DNA of 51,452 bases from a virus. The notes below the pieces were generated by a model, which was given only the letters and a program-made list of their open reading frames with translations, was not told the DNA's origin and did not search any database. Every line of letters begins with the position of its first letter. The stretch's first letter is position 1. The stretch covers positions 1 through 51,452 of the IMG/VR virus record IMGVR_UViG_3300046171_000140, one strand, 5' to 3'. The position numbers and the translations under genes were made by a program. This document shows, in pieces, positions 14,131-22,890 of this stretch.

Positions 14131-14739
14131 ATGGCACAAGCATATATAAGACAAAGTACATTCAGTGATGGTGATACTATTACTGCTGCATTATTTAATA
14201 ATGAGTATAATCAATTAGTAAATGCTTTTGCATACTCTTCATCTAGTGCATCTAATACTGGACACAGACACGATGGTACTGCCGGACAAGGTGGTAACAT
14301 ATTTAAAATTGGTGATTTAGATTTCTTAAACAAAGTAGAAATTGATAGCACTAATAATAGAGTAGGATTTTATGTAGAAGTATCTTCAGCAGCAGTTGAA
14401 CAGTTAAGAATACAAGACGGTGCTTTAGTTCCTGTTACAGATAGTGATATAGATTTAGGAACAACGTCATTACGTTTTAAAGATACTTTTACAGACTCAA
14501 TAACTACTACAGGTAATGTTGATGTCGGAGGTAATTTAACAGTCACAGGTACTACAACTTTTAATGGTGGTACAATTACTATGGGTGATGCCAATACTGA
14601 TAATGTAGTATTTGGTGCAGACATAGATTCAAGTATTATTCCAGATGACGATGACAGTTATGACTTAGGTAGTTCTTCACAACAATGGCGAAACATATTT
14701 ATTGATGGTACTGCTGAACATAGATACTCTTGCTCTTAA
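14131..14739 (+). CDS. Tail fibre, N-terminal part (frameshifted gene)
   Basis: A 202-aa frame with the virion-attachment end of a fibre: MAQAYIRQSTFSDGDTITAA, then LFNNEYNQLVNAF, a histidine motif GHRHDGTAGQGG, and beta repeats. It ends DLGSSSQQWRNIFIDGTA before running out of frame. The expected continuation NIDTLALNGTTVTS is found in another frame at once. One extra base near 14716 (ACTGCTGAAC versus ACTGCTAAC) accounts for it. With the next entry it makes one fibre of about 1275 residues. Probably a sequence error, otherwise a true lesion. Confidence 0.85.
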   Translation: MAQAYIRQSTFSDGDTITAALFNNEYNQLVNAFAYSSSSASNTGHRHDGTAGQGGNIFKIGDLDFLNKVEIDSTNNRVGFYVEVSSAAVEQLRIQDGALVPVTDSDIDLGTTSLRFKDTFTDSITTTGNVDVGGNLTVTGTTTFNGGTITMGDANTDNVVFGADIDSSIIPDDDDSYDLGSSSQQWRNIFIDGTAEHRYSCS

Positions 14740-17700
14740 TGGAACTACAGTAACTTCAACTGCAGCAGAACTTAATATATTAGATGGTGTTACTAGCACT
14801 ACTGCAGAATTAAATTTACTTGATGGGGTTACTGCAACTACAACTGAATTAAACTATGTTGATGTAGCTACAGCAGGAACTGTAGAAGCTTCTAAAGCTA
14901 TTGTAGTTGATAGTAATAAAGACTTTACCGGTGCAAGAAACATTACACTAACAGGAGAACTTGATGCAGGTTCTTTAGATGTAAGTGGGGATGTAGATGT
15001 TGACGGTACTTTAGAAACAGATGCACTATCTATAAATGGCACAGCAGTTACTAGTACTGCAGCTGAACTAAACATACTTGATGGTGTTACTAGCACTGCA
15101 GCAGAACTTAATATTCTTGATGGTGTTACAGCTACAGCAGCAGAAATAAATGCTCTTGATGGTATTACTTCAACAGTTACAGAATTAAATATTTTAGATG
15201 GTGTTACTGCTAGTGCAGCCGACATTAATCTTATAGATGGAATTACTAATGGTACAGTAATAGCAAGTAAAGCTATTATAACAGATTCAAACAAAGACAT
15301 AACTGGTGGTCGTAATATTACAATTAGTGGTGAGCTTGATGCAGCTACACTTGACATATCAGGTGATGCTGACATAGATGGCACACTAGAAGCCGATGCA
15401 ATTACTATTGGAGGTATTACATTAGCAGAAACTATTTCTGATACTGTTGGAGCTATGGTTAGCTCTAATACTGAAACTGGAATATCAGTAACATATGATG
15501 ACAGTGATAATACTTTAGACTTTGTAATTGGTTCAGGTGTTATTACTAATGCAATGTTAGCAGGTTCTATTGCTAACTCTAAATTAGCTAACTCTAGTGT
15601 AACTATTAGTGATGGTTCAAATAGCACTGCTGTTGCTCTAGGAGGCACACTAACTATACAAGGAACTTCCAACGAAGTAGAAGTTGCAGAAAGTTCTGGT
15701 ACAGTTACTGTTGGTCTTCCAGCAGCTACGCAAGTTACAACTTCATTAGGAATCGGTGGTGGTTCTACAAATGGAGTTGTTATTTCTCAAGGTGCTATTT
15801 CAATTAAAAATGGTGGTACACAATCATACATAGATTTTTATTGTGAGTCTTCAAATGCTCACTACGCAAGATTACAAGCACCAGCTCACGGAAGCTTTAG
15901 TGGTAATCATACTATAACTCTTCCTGCTACAGCTGGTACACTTGCATTAACTTCTGGTGACATTACTGGTAACGCAGCAACTGCAACAGCTTTAGCAACT
16001 GCTAGAACTATTGGTGGTACAAGTTTTGATGGTACAGCTAATATTTCTGTAGGCTTGGCAGCTACAGCTACAGCTTTAGCTAATGCAAGAACAATACATG
16101 GTGTATCTTTTGATGGTACAGCAAACATAGACTTAACAGAAGTTATTCAAGACACTGTAGGTGCTATGGTATCTAGTAACACTGAATCAAATATTACTGT
16201 AACTTATGAAGACTCTGATGGCACATTAGACTTTAGTGTTACTGGTGGTGGCTCAGTATCAGAAGCATTTAAAACAATATCTGTTTCTGGTCAAAGCGAT
16301 GTGGTTGCCGATGCAGCAGCAGATACGCTTACTTTAGTAGCTGGTTCTAATATGACAATCACTACTGATGCTAGTGGCGATACAATTACTTTTGCTTCTT
16401 CTGGTGGTGGTAGTGGAAATAGTGTTGGTAATGCTTTTACAAAAAATACTTTTACAGGCGATGGAAGCACAACAGCATTTACATTAAGTATTAGTGCATC
16501 AAACGAAGATAATTTATTAGTATTTATTGATGGGGTATACCAAGCAGATAATGTTTATACTGTATCAGGCACAACTTTAACATTTGCCACAGCTCCTGTT
16601 AATAGTAGAGTTATAGAAGTATTTACAGTTGAAGCAGGTATTGTAGGTTCTGCTCCAGTTATAGATACTATGACTGGTGATGGTTCAGATACTACATTAG
16701 CTTTAAGTACAACTCCAACATCAGAAAATCAAACCTTTGTAACTATTGATGGTGTTGTTCAACACAAAGACACTTATGCAGTTTCAGGTAGCACACTAAC
16801 ATTTAGTGCTGCTCCTCCTACTGGCACAAAAGTAGAATGTATAACATTTACAAATGTAGCTGTAACTACTTTCCAAGATGCCGATGGTGATACTAAGGTA
16901 CAAGTAGAAGAAAGTTCTGACGAAGATAAAATTAGGTTTGATACTGGTGGTACTGAACGAGCAGTTATAGATTCTTCAGGACTAACAGTTGGAGATATAA
17001 CAATTAATGGCTCTACTATTTCTGATGGTGGCAATTTAACTATTGATGTTGCAGGAGATATTATTCTTGACGCTGATGGTGGCGATGTAACTTTTAAAGA
17101 TGCTGGAACTGAAATTGCACATTTATCAAACTCATCTTCGGATTTTGTTATATCAAGTGCTGTCAATGACAAAGATTTAAAATTTCAAGGTGTTGATAAT
17201 AACTCTGTAATAACTGCTCTTACCCTTGATATGTCAGATGCAGGTAAGGCAATATTTAATGCAGGTGCTACTTTAGCAGATTATCTAATAGTATCTGATG
17301 GAACAATAAACAATTATTTTGGAACAGATGGTAATGGTGGTTTAATTGGCACATCTACGAATCACTACACAAGATTTATAACTAACAACACAGAAAGAAT
17401 GAGAATTGATTCTTCTGGTACTTTATTCATAGGTAAAACTGGTAATGCATTTGCTACATCAGGTATGGAACTTTATGGTACTGGTAGAGCATTTATTACT
17501 CATGCCAATGACGATGTGCTGCTATTAAATAGAACTGGTAGTGCAGGAAAGATATTAAAATTTTATGATGATGGTAGCGAAGTAGGTTCTATATCTACCA
17601 ATACAAACTCTTTACCTTCTGATAAAAACTTTAAGAAAAATATAAACAATTTAGATTTAGGTTTAAATTTAATTAAAAAGTTAAAACCAAGTCAATACAA

Positions 17701-17959
17701 TTACAAACACAATGATGACAATACACCTTTAATGTATGGTTTGATTGCACAAGAGTTAGAAGAATCTTTAACAGAGGTAGGCGTAGAAAAAAATAGCACT
17801 TGGTTATTACAACACAATCCAACAGAAGATGAGAAACAATCTGACTACGATTTAGATTATGGAAAACTAACACCTATTTTAATAAAAGCAATCCAAGAAC
17901 AACAAGTTATAATAGACAACCTAACAACTAGAATAGAAACTCTAGAAGGAGGAGAATAA
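14702..17959 (+). CDS. Tail fibre, main part with S74 chaperone domain
   Basis: 1085 aa continuing the gene at 14131; the first codons before NIDTLALNG are not genuine. Residues about 12-175 hold tandem 15-residue repeats of the AELNILDGVTSTA type. Gly-rich beta stretches follow, with two FTGDGSTTAFTLSIS-type beta-sandwich modules near 580-710 and a LLDGD-type region. Near residue 973 begins SDKNFKKNINNLDLGLNLIK, an S74 endosialidase chaperone, with GLIAQELEE and a final coiled coil. It is the chief receptor-binding candidate. Long opposite-strand open frames here come from the repeat composition. Confidence 0.88.
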   Translation: MMVLLNIDTLALNGTTVTSTAAELNILDGVTSTTAELNLLDGVTATTTELNYVDVATAGTVEASKAIVVDSNKDFTGARNITLTGELDAGSLDVSGDVDVDGTLETDALSINGTAVTSTAAELNILDGVTSTAAELNILDGVTATAAEINALDGITSTVTELNILDGVTASAADINLIDGITNGTVIASKAIITDSNKDITGGRNITISGELDAATLDISGDADIDGTLEADAITIGGITLAETISDTVGAMVSSNTETGISVTYDDSDNTLDFVIGSGVITNAMLAGSIANSKLANSSVTISDGSNSTAVALGGTLTIQGTSNEVEVAESSGTVTVGLPAATQVTTSLGIGGGSTNGVVISQGAISIKNGGTQSYIDFYCESSNAHYARLQAPAHGSFSGNHTITLPATAGTLALTSGDITGNAATATALATARTIGGTSFDGTANISVGLAATATALANARTIHGVSFDGTANIDLTEVIQDTVGAMVSSNTESNITVTYEDSDGTLDFSVTGGGSVSEAFKTISVSGQSDVVADAAADTLTLVAGSNMTITTDASGDTITFASSGGGSGNSVGNAFTKNTFTGDGSTTAFTLSISASNEDNLLVFIDGVYQADNVYTVSGTTLTFATAPVNSRVIEVFTVEAGIVGSAPVIDTMTGDGSDTTLALSTTPTSENQTFVTIDGVVQHKDTYAVSGSTLTFSAAPPTGTKVECITFTNVAVTTFQDADGDTKVQVEESSDEDKIRFDTGGTERAVIDSSGLTVGDITINGSTISDGGNLTIDVAGDIILDADGGDVTFKDAGTEIAHLSNSSSDFVISSAVNDKDLKFQGVDNNSVITALTLDMSDAGKAIFNAGATLADYLIVSDGTINNYFGTDGNGGLIGTSTNHYTRFITNNTERMRIDSSGTLFIGKTGNAFATSGMELYGTGRAFITHANDDVLLLNRTGSAGKILKFYDDGSEVGSISTNTNSLPSDKNFKKNINNLDLGLNLIKKLKPSQYNYKHNDDNTPLMYGLIAQELEESLTEVGVEKNSTWLLQHNPTEDEKQSDYDLDYGKLTPILIKAIQEQQVIIDNLTTRIETLEGGE

Positions 17960-17960
17960 T

Positions 17961-18569
17961 ATGGCATTAACAAAAGTAACTTCAGGACTAACCGATTTAG
18001 ACGGTGGTATTACTATTGATAATATTACTATCGATGGCACAGAAATAGATTTATCTAGTGGTGATTTAACCATTGATGTTGCTAGTGACATTATTCTTGA
18101 TGCTGATGGTGGTGATATTTATTTTAAAGATGATGGAACTGAATTTTTAAGATTTCAACAAGATGGTGGAAATGTAAATATCCGACAAGATACTTCAGAT
18201 AAAGATGTATTATTTCTTGGTAACGATGGTGGTTCAAGTATTGTTGCACTAACGCTAGACATGTCTAACGCTGGAGCAGCAACCTTTAACAGCACAGTAA
18301 CTGTTGGAGATACTGTTTTTGATGCTGTAGGTACTTATTGTTTTGCTAATTCATTAGGAAGTATAGCTGATAGAGATGGTGGTGCAACTTTAGCAGGAAG
18401 TAGTTTGAGAACAGCTAACGCATATACAGATTATTCAGGACAATTTGGTTATTCAAATGAAGCTTTATCTGGCACTTGGCGTTTAATGGGTCAAACTGCT
18501 GAATATGCAGGTGGTTCAGTTAATGCTGCAGGTGCATTATGTACTTCACTTTGGGTAAGAATATCATAA
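17961..18569 (+). CDS. Short fibre-like structural protein
   Basis: A 202-aa protein with repeated blocks resembling the fibre upstream (ITIDNITIDGTEIDLSSGDL; DVASDIILDADGGDIYFKDD). The same ILDADGGD segment occurs near residue 785 of the main fibre. The C-terminal half is distinct (GTYCFANSLGSIADRDGGAT, WRLMGQTAEYAGGS) and ends LCTSLWVRIS, like a small knob or distal tip domain. GGAGGAG precedes the ATG. It probably arose by duplication from the fibre and may be an extra tail fibre tip. Confidence 0.7.
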   Translation: MALTKVTSGLTDLDGGITIDNITIDGTEIDLSSGDLTIDVASDIILDADGGDIYFKDDGTEFLRFQQDGGNVNIRQDTSDKDVLFLGNDGGSSIVALTLDMSNAGAATFNSTVTVGDTVFDAVGTYCFANSLGSIADRDGGATLAGSSLRTANAYTDYSGQFGYSNEALSGTWRLMGQTAEYAGGSVNAAGALCTSLWVRIS

Positions 18570-18588
18570 TAAATAATAGGAAAATTTT

Positions 18589-19005
18589 ATGGCAACAATA
18601 ACAGAAGTGCGTAACGCACAATCATTAAACTCAGAGAATACTATGTTTGATGTAGAAATTAACCATCCAACTTTTGGTTGGATAGCTTATACATTAAATC
18701 CTAATGATACAGATATGACTATAGACAATAGTAAGTTGCTTGAACTTATTGGTTCAGACTATGCAGCCTATGTAGCACCTACTCAAGCAGAACTAGATGC
18801 AGAACTAGCAGCAAGTCTTAGAGCTCAACGTGATGGTAAACTAGCATTAGAAGTAGACCCTATAGTTTCTAATCCTCTACGATGGAATGAACTAACAGAA
18901 GCTAAACAAACAGAGTGGGCACAATACCGAACTGATTTACTTGATTTACCGGAGCAATCTGGTTTTCCAAACACAGTAACATTTCCAACCAAACCAACAG
19001 AATAA
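18589..19005 (+). CDS. Tail fibre assembly chaperone-like protein
   Basis: A 138-aa protein. The N-terminus is a beta domain (ENTMFDVEINHPTFGWIAYT). The C-terminal 60 residues, RAQRDGKLALEVDPIVSNPL and WAQYRTDLLDLPEQSGFP with a Pro-rich end, match the phage tail-assembly chaperone type (PF16778 pattern) that helps fibres fold or attach. Its place directly behind the fibres fits. AGGA lies upstream of the ATG. Confidence 0.75.
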   Translation: MATITEVRNAQSLNSENTMFDVEINHPTFGWIAYTLNPNDTDMTIDNSKLLELIGSDYAAYVAPTQAELDAELAASLRAQRDGKLALEVDPIVSNPLRWNELTEAKQTEWAQYRTDLLDLPEQSGFPNTVTFPTKPTE

Positions 19006-19007
19006 AT

Positions 19008-19250
19008 ATGGAACTATCATCATACATTATTTGGAACGCAATAATAACATTAGTACTTGGACCAATCCTTTACAGTATTAGACAGAACGCTAACGAAGCT
19101 AAAAGACTAGATATTTTATTAAATAAAACTAGAGAAGAAATAGCTAAAGAATATGTAACCAAAGATGAACTAAAAGATGATATGAAAAATGTAATGGATA
19201 GATTAGAGAAACTTGATGAAAAACTTGACAAACTGTTTGAAATAAGGTAA
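19008..19250 (+). CDS. Small membrane-anchored coiled-coil protein
   Basis: An 80-aa protein with an N-terminal hydrophobic segment (residues about 5-22, SYIIWNAIITLVLGPILYSI) followed by a charged heptad coiled coil (NVMDRLEKLDEKLDKLFEI). Similar small proteins are found behind fibre genes in marine phages. The topology would suit an inner-spanin or a virion component; neither is demonstrated. Starts two bases past the previous stop. Confidence 0.6.
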   Translation: MELSSYIIWNAIITLVLGPILYSIRQNANEAKRLDILLNKTREEIAKEYVTKDELKDDMKNVMDRLEKLDEKLDKLFEIR

Positions 19251-19258
19251 AATAAACT

Positions 19259-21364
19259 GTGAAGAAGAAAAAAGGTTATAGAGCAAGTACTAGTTCAGTA
19301 CGACAAGATTATCGTGAAGGTGGTAGAGTTCAAGCTGCTAATGGTGGCATATTAACTTATAATGAGTGGTTTGATAATTATAAAAAAGATAATCCTAGAC
19401 CTAGTCCTAGAAATTATAGAGCATCAAAAGAATATGATGCTAACTTACCTCAATTGTATAGTGAATTTGTTGTAAATCAAAATAATGAATTACTTAGACA
19501 ACTCAAAGCAGCGACACCAACAACATCAGCAACACCATCAACAACAACTAAAAAAACAACATTCATGGGAATAGATATGTCATCGAAAGAAAAACAAAGA
19601 GCTGAACAAATAGCAAGAGGTGAAATTAAACCTGAACCTATAGCACCTATAGCTCAACAAAATCCATATATAACTGGAGTTGAAACACCTATAGTTCCTC
19701 AAGTTTCAGGAATGGGTCAAAATACTATTACTACTCCTCCAGTAGAACAAGCAAATACTGTGGCTGATTCAGCACAAACAAGTGCTGTACCTACTATGAC
19801 TCCAGCAACTATTGATGATGTTTCTTTAGTTCCAACTACTTCTACAACAGAAGCTGCTACAGGTATTGTTAGTGATGAAGCTATAGCTGATACTTTACAA
19901 ATTGAAAAAGTTCCTTCTATACAAGCAGCTGATGTAGAAATTCCTACAGGAGCTTTAACTGAAAGAATTACAGGAACACTTAGTCCAGCAGCATTATCTA
20001 ATGCAACTAAAATAGCTGGTGTAGATTTAAGAAGAGTTAGTAGAGCTAAAACTCAATTAGAAACAGCAGGTATATCTTCTCAAACTATTAATAATTTAGG
20101 TAATGACCCACAAGCACTTGAAAATGCTTTAATGGATATTTCAGAAGAAGAAAGAGGATTAATAGAAGGATTACCAAAAGAAGCTTTAGTTAGTACTCAA
20201 ATGAATTCTTTATTAACAGGAATTGAAAGTGGTGAAATACCTACATGGGCAAGTCCGGCAGTAGCTGCAGTAGAACAAATGTTAGCTCAACGAGGTTTAG
20301 AAGCTTCTAGTGTTGGTCGAGATAATTTATTTAATGCAATTATTCAATCAGCTTTACCTATTGCTCAATCAAATGCTCAAGCTATACAAACTTCTATAAA
20401 TCAAGAAAGAAGTATTGAAGCTCAAATTAATATTAAAGAAGCTGAGTTTGCTCAACAAACAGCTTTACAAAATGCTAATAATGTATTTCAATTAAATATG
20501 GCTCAGTTTAGTGCTGACCAACAGACAGCATTATCTAATAGTAAATTTTTACAAACAGTTGCTTTAACAGAAACTTCTGCTAAACAACAAGGAATTATTC
20601 AAGATGCTGCTTTATTATCACAAGCTAATTTAGCAGAAGCTAACTACAATACACAATTATCTATTCAAAATGCAAAATCATTTTTAGCTATGGATATGAC
20701 TAATTTAAGTAACGAACAACAAACAATAGTATTAAATGCTCAAGCAGAACAACAAAGATTGTTAAGTAATCAATCAGTAGAAAATGCTGCTAAACAATTT
20801 AATGCTACTAGTCAAAATCAAATAAATCAATTTGTTGCTAATTTAAATGCACAAATATCACAAGCTAATATAGCACAACAAAATGCAACAAATCAATTTA
20901 ATATAGCAGCTCAAAATGCAGCTAATGCTAGAAATACACAAATAGCAGCTGATATAGCTAAAGAAAATGCTAAATTAAAACAAGAAGCAGATAAATATAA
21001 TGTTGAATTATCTTTTCAAAGAGAACAATTTAATGCTACCAATGCTGCTCAAGTAGAAGCAGCTAATGTACAATGGCGAAGACAAACTAACACAGCAGCT
21101 ACAGCTGCACAAAATGCAGTGAATATGCAGAATGCACAAAATGCTTTTAATTTAACTGCTTCTGCTAATGCTTTTTTATGGCAAGAATTTAGAGACCAAG
21201 CAGACTTTGCTTTTAGAGAAGCAGAAAATGCTGAGAATAGAACATCACAAATAATTTCAACAGCTTTATCAGCTGACCCCGGAAAATATGCTAATAGTGT
21301 TGATAGTTTAAAATCTTTAGTAAACTCAATAATAGGTAGTGCTGGTACAGAATATAGGTATTAA
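19259..21364 (+). CDS. Large Gln/Asn/Ala-rich internal virion protein
   Basis: A 701-aa protein with a GTG start. Residues 1-110 are basic and polar, 110-240 Pro/Thr-rich and disordered-looking, 240-360 helical, and 360-650 a long Gln/Asn/Ala-rich helix with repeated ANLAEANYNTQLSIQNAK-type segments and few charged residues. It ends in a helical domain GKYANSVDSLKSLVNSIIG. It is probably one of the ejection proteins stored inside the capsid, comparable in place to T7 gp14-gp16. No other start with a better ribosome site is visible. Confidence 0.65.
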   Translation: MKKKKGYRASTSSVRQDYREGGRVQAANGGILTYNEWFDNYKKDNPRPSPRNYRASKEYDANLPQLYSEFVVNQNNELLRQLKAATPTTSATPSTTTKKTTFMGIDMSSKEKQRAEQIARGEIKPEPIAPIAQQNPYITGVETPIVPQVSGMGQNTITTPPVEQANTVADSAQTSAVPTMTPATIDDVSLVPTTSTTEAATGIVSDEAIADTLQIEKVPSIQAADVEIPTGALTERITGTLSPAALSNATKIAGVDLRRVSRAKTQLETAGISSQTINNLGNDPQALENALMDISEEERGLIEGLPKEALVSTQMNSLLTGIESGEIPTWASPAVAAVEQMLAQRGLEASSVGRDNLFNAIIQSALPIAQSNAQAIQTSINQERSIEAQINIKEAEFAQQTALQNANNVFQLNMAQFSADQQTALSNSKFLQTVALTETSAKQQGIIQDAALLSQANLAEANYNTQLSIQNAKSFLAMDMTNLSNEQQTIVLNAQAEQQRLLSNQSVENAAKQFNATSQNQINQFVANLNAQISQANIAQQNATNQFNIAAQNAANARNTQIAADIAKENAKLKQEADKYNVELSFQREQFNATNAAQVEAANVQWRRQTNTAATAAQNAVNMQNAQNAFNLTASANAFLWQEFRDQADFAFREAENAENRTSQIISTALSADPGKYANSVDSLKSLVNSIIGSAGTEYRY

Positions 21365-21406
21365 AATAAACTATGTTAATCGTAAAAAACTTACAGGAGG
21401 TGTGAC

Positions 21407-22150
21407 TTCAAATTTATAAAAAAAATATTTAAAAAAGTAGCTAAAGGTATTAGAAGTATCGGTAGAGGTATTAAAAAACTTTTTAGTAAAAAATGGTTTA
21501 AAGTTGCTGCTTTAGTAGGCTTAGCAATGTTTACAGGTGGAGCTATGAATGGTTGGTTTGGTAAAACTGCAACCACTTCAACAGGAAAAGCTCTTACAAT
21601 AACAGAAGCTAATACTATTAATACTTTTAATGCTGGTACTAGTGCTAAAGGTTATGCAAAGGCTGCAGCAGAAATTGCAAAAAGTACTGAATTACAACAA
21701 ATAGCAGCAAAAGCTGCTGAAACTGGTACTAGAATATTAGGTACAACAGGTGGAAATATTCTTACAAATATTCCCGGAAAATTAGCTAGTGTTGGAGGTA
21801 ACACTCTTTCATCTACTGCTGTTGCTGGTGGTGGATTTAGTGTAGCACCTATAGTTCCAAGTACATTACAAAAAGCTGTAGCTGTTGGTGGTGGTACAGG
21901 AGCTAGTATGATAGGTACTAGTGCTTTTCAATATGGTTTAACTGAGTTACAAGATGTAGAAGAAGAAAAATATGGTACTATGGCTGGATTAATGCAAGAA
22001 GATAGAACTCTTTCAGGTACTCAACCTATAGGTTATACTCCAATTCAAACACAATTTGATATTAATGCAGGTGTAACTCCTATAAGACCTTTAGAATATG
22101 GTGTAGGTGCTCAACCAATTAACATTACTCAAAAATTAGGAATAGTCTAA
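21407..22150 (+). CDS. Membrane-active internal virion protein (start codon unclear)
   Basis: The first ATG in frame is 21527, but coding character extends upstream to 21407: the preceding residues read KFIKKIFKKVAKGIRSIGRG and then KLFSKKWFKVAALVGLAM, a basic amphipathic helix and a hydrophobic segment typical of a true N-terminus. AGGAGG lies at 21395-21400. At the ideal distance the frame has TTC, not a start codon. One lost base in the run of A residues at 21410-21412, or a base change, would explain it. The Gly/Ala-rich middle and position suggest an ejection protein that inserts into the host membrane. Confidence 0.65.
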   Translation, partial: FKFIKKIFKKVAKGIRSIGRGIKKLFSKKWFKVAALVGLAMFTGGAMNGWFGKTATTSTGKALTITEANTINTFNAGTSAKGYAKAAAEIAKSTELQQIAAKAAETGTRILGTTGGNILTNIPGKLASVGGNTLSSTAVAGGGFSVAPIVPSTLQKAVAVGGGTGASMIGTSAFQYGLTELQDVEEEKYGTMAGLMQEDRTLSGTQPIGYTPIQTQFDINAGVTPIRPLEYGVGAQPINITQKLGIV

Positions 22151-22890
22151 TGTCACAAGAAAATAAATTAAAAGATGTTTTAGCAGATGCTAGTAAATTA
22201 AAATCTAATAGCTTAACTACAGCTACTATGGATGCAATTAAACTAGCAGAAGCTAATGGTCTTAGTGTGGAAGAATTAGTAGGACAGTTAGGTGTAGACC
22301 TTAATGCTCCTGAATCTAAAATTCCAGTTGATGATACTTCTGATATTGCTGATGAAGAAAAAATTAATGAGTTTATTAAATTGCAATCTAAAGCACCTAT
22401 ACCCGGACAATCTTTAACTAATAGCCCAGAAAGTCCTTATCCTTGGGAAAAAGAAACGCAATTTGCTAATCCTAAAGATGCTATTGAAGATTTATATGGT
22501 AGACTATTACAACCAGAAGCTACTGCTGCTATAGCTAAATCTTTAAAAGCTGGAGCTACAGTATCTGATATTACAACTACAATCTTATATACTGATTTTA
22601 CTGAAGGTAAATATAATCCAGATGTATTAATGTTATTAATGGAACCAACTATGTATTTAGTTATGGGTATTGGTGAAAAAGCTAACATTGATTATGAGTT
22701 AGGTGAAGGAGAAGATGAAGAAAATATTAAAACAGATAGTGAAGAAACTTCTTTTCAACTAGGTAATGCTATAAATTCAATGAAACAAACAGCAATATCT
22801 AAACCTATTAGAGAAGAAACTGTTCCAGAAAATTTAAGAAAAAAATTAAAAAGCGTTGAAGTACCAAGCTTACTAGAGAGGAAAGTATAA
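22150..22890 (+). CDS. Probable internal virion protein
   Basis: A 246-aa acidic protein starting MSQENKLKDVLADASKLKSN. A helical N-terminus is followed by an extended stretch with PESPYPWEKETQFANPKDAI and a central helix LYGRLLQPEATAAIAKSLKA, then an acidic linker and a basic helical end LRKKLKSVEVPSLLERKV. It overlaps both neighbours by a TAATG junction, so translation is coupled with the flanking virion genes. Function inferred from position only. Confidence 0.6.
   Translation: MSQENKLKDVLADASKLKSNSLTTATMDAIKLAEANGLSVEELVGQLGVDLNAPESKIPVDDTSDIADEEKINEFIKLQSKAPIPGQSLTNSPESPYPWEKETQFANPKDAIEDLYGRLLQPEATAAIAKSLKAGATVSDITTTILYTDFTEGKYNPDVLMLLMEPTMYLVMGIGEKANIDYELGEGEDEENIKTDSEETSFQLGNAINSMKQTAISKPIREETVPENLRKKLKSVEVPSLLERKV

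Noticed and set aside
14750-15250. CRISPR-like regular repeats
   Set aside because: They are protein repeats of about 45 bases in frame within a fibre gene, with no unique spacers.
14854-15672. Long open frame on the minus strand inside the tail fibre
   Set aside because: It arises from the tandem Gly/Thr/Asp repeat codons of the fibre; Ser/Val-rich, no ribosome site, and opposite to all neighbouring genes.
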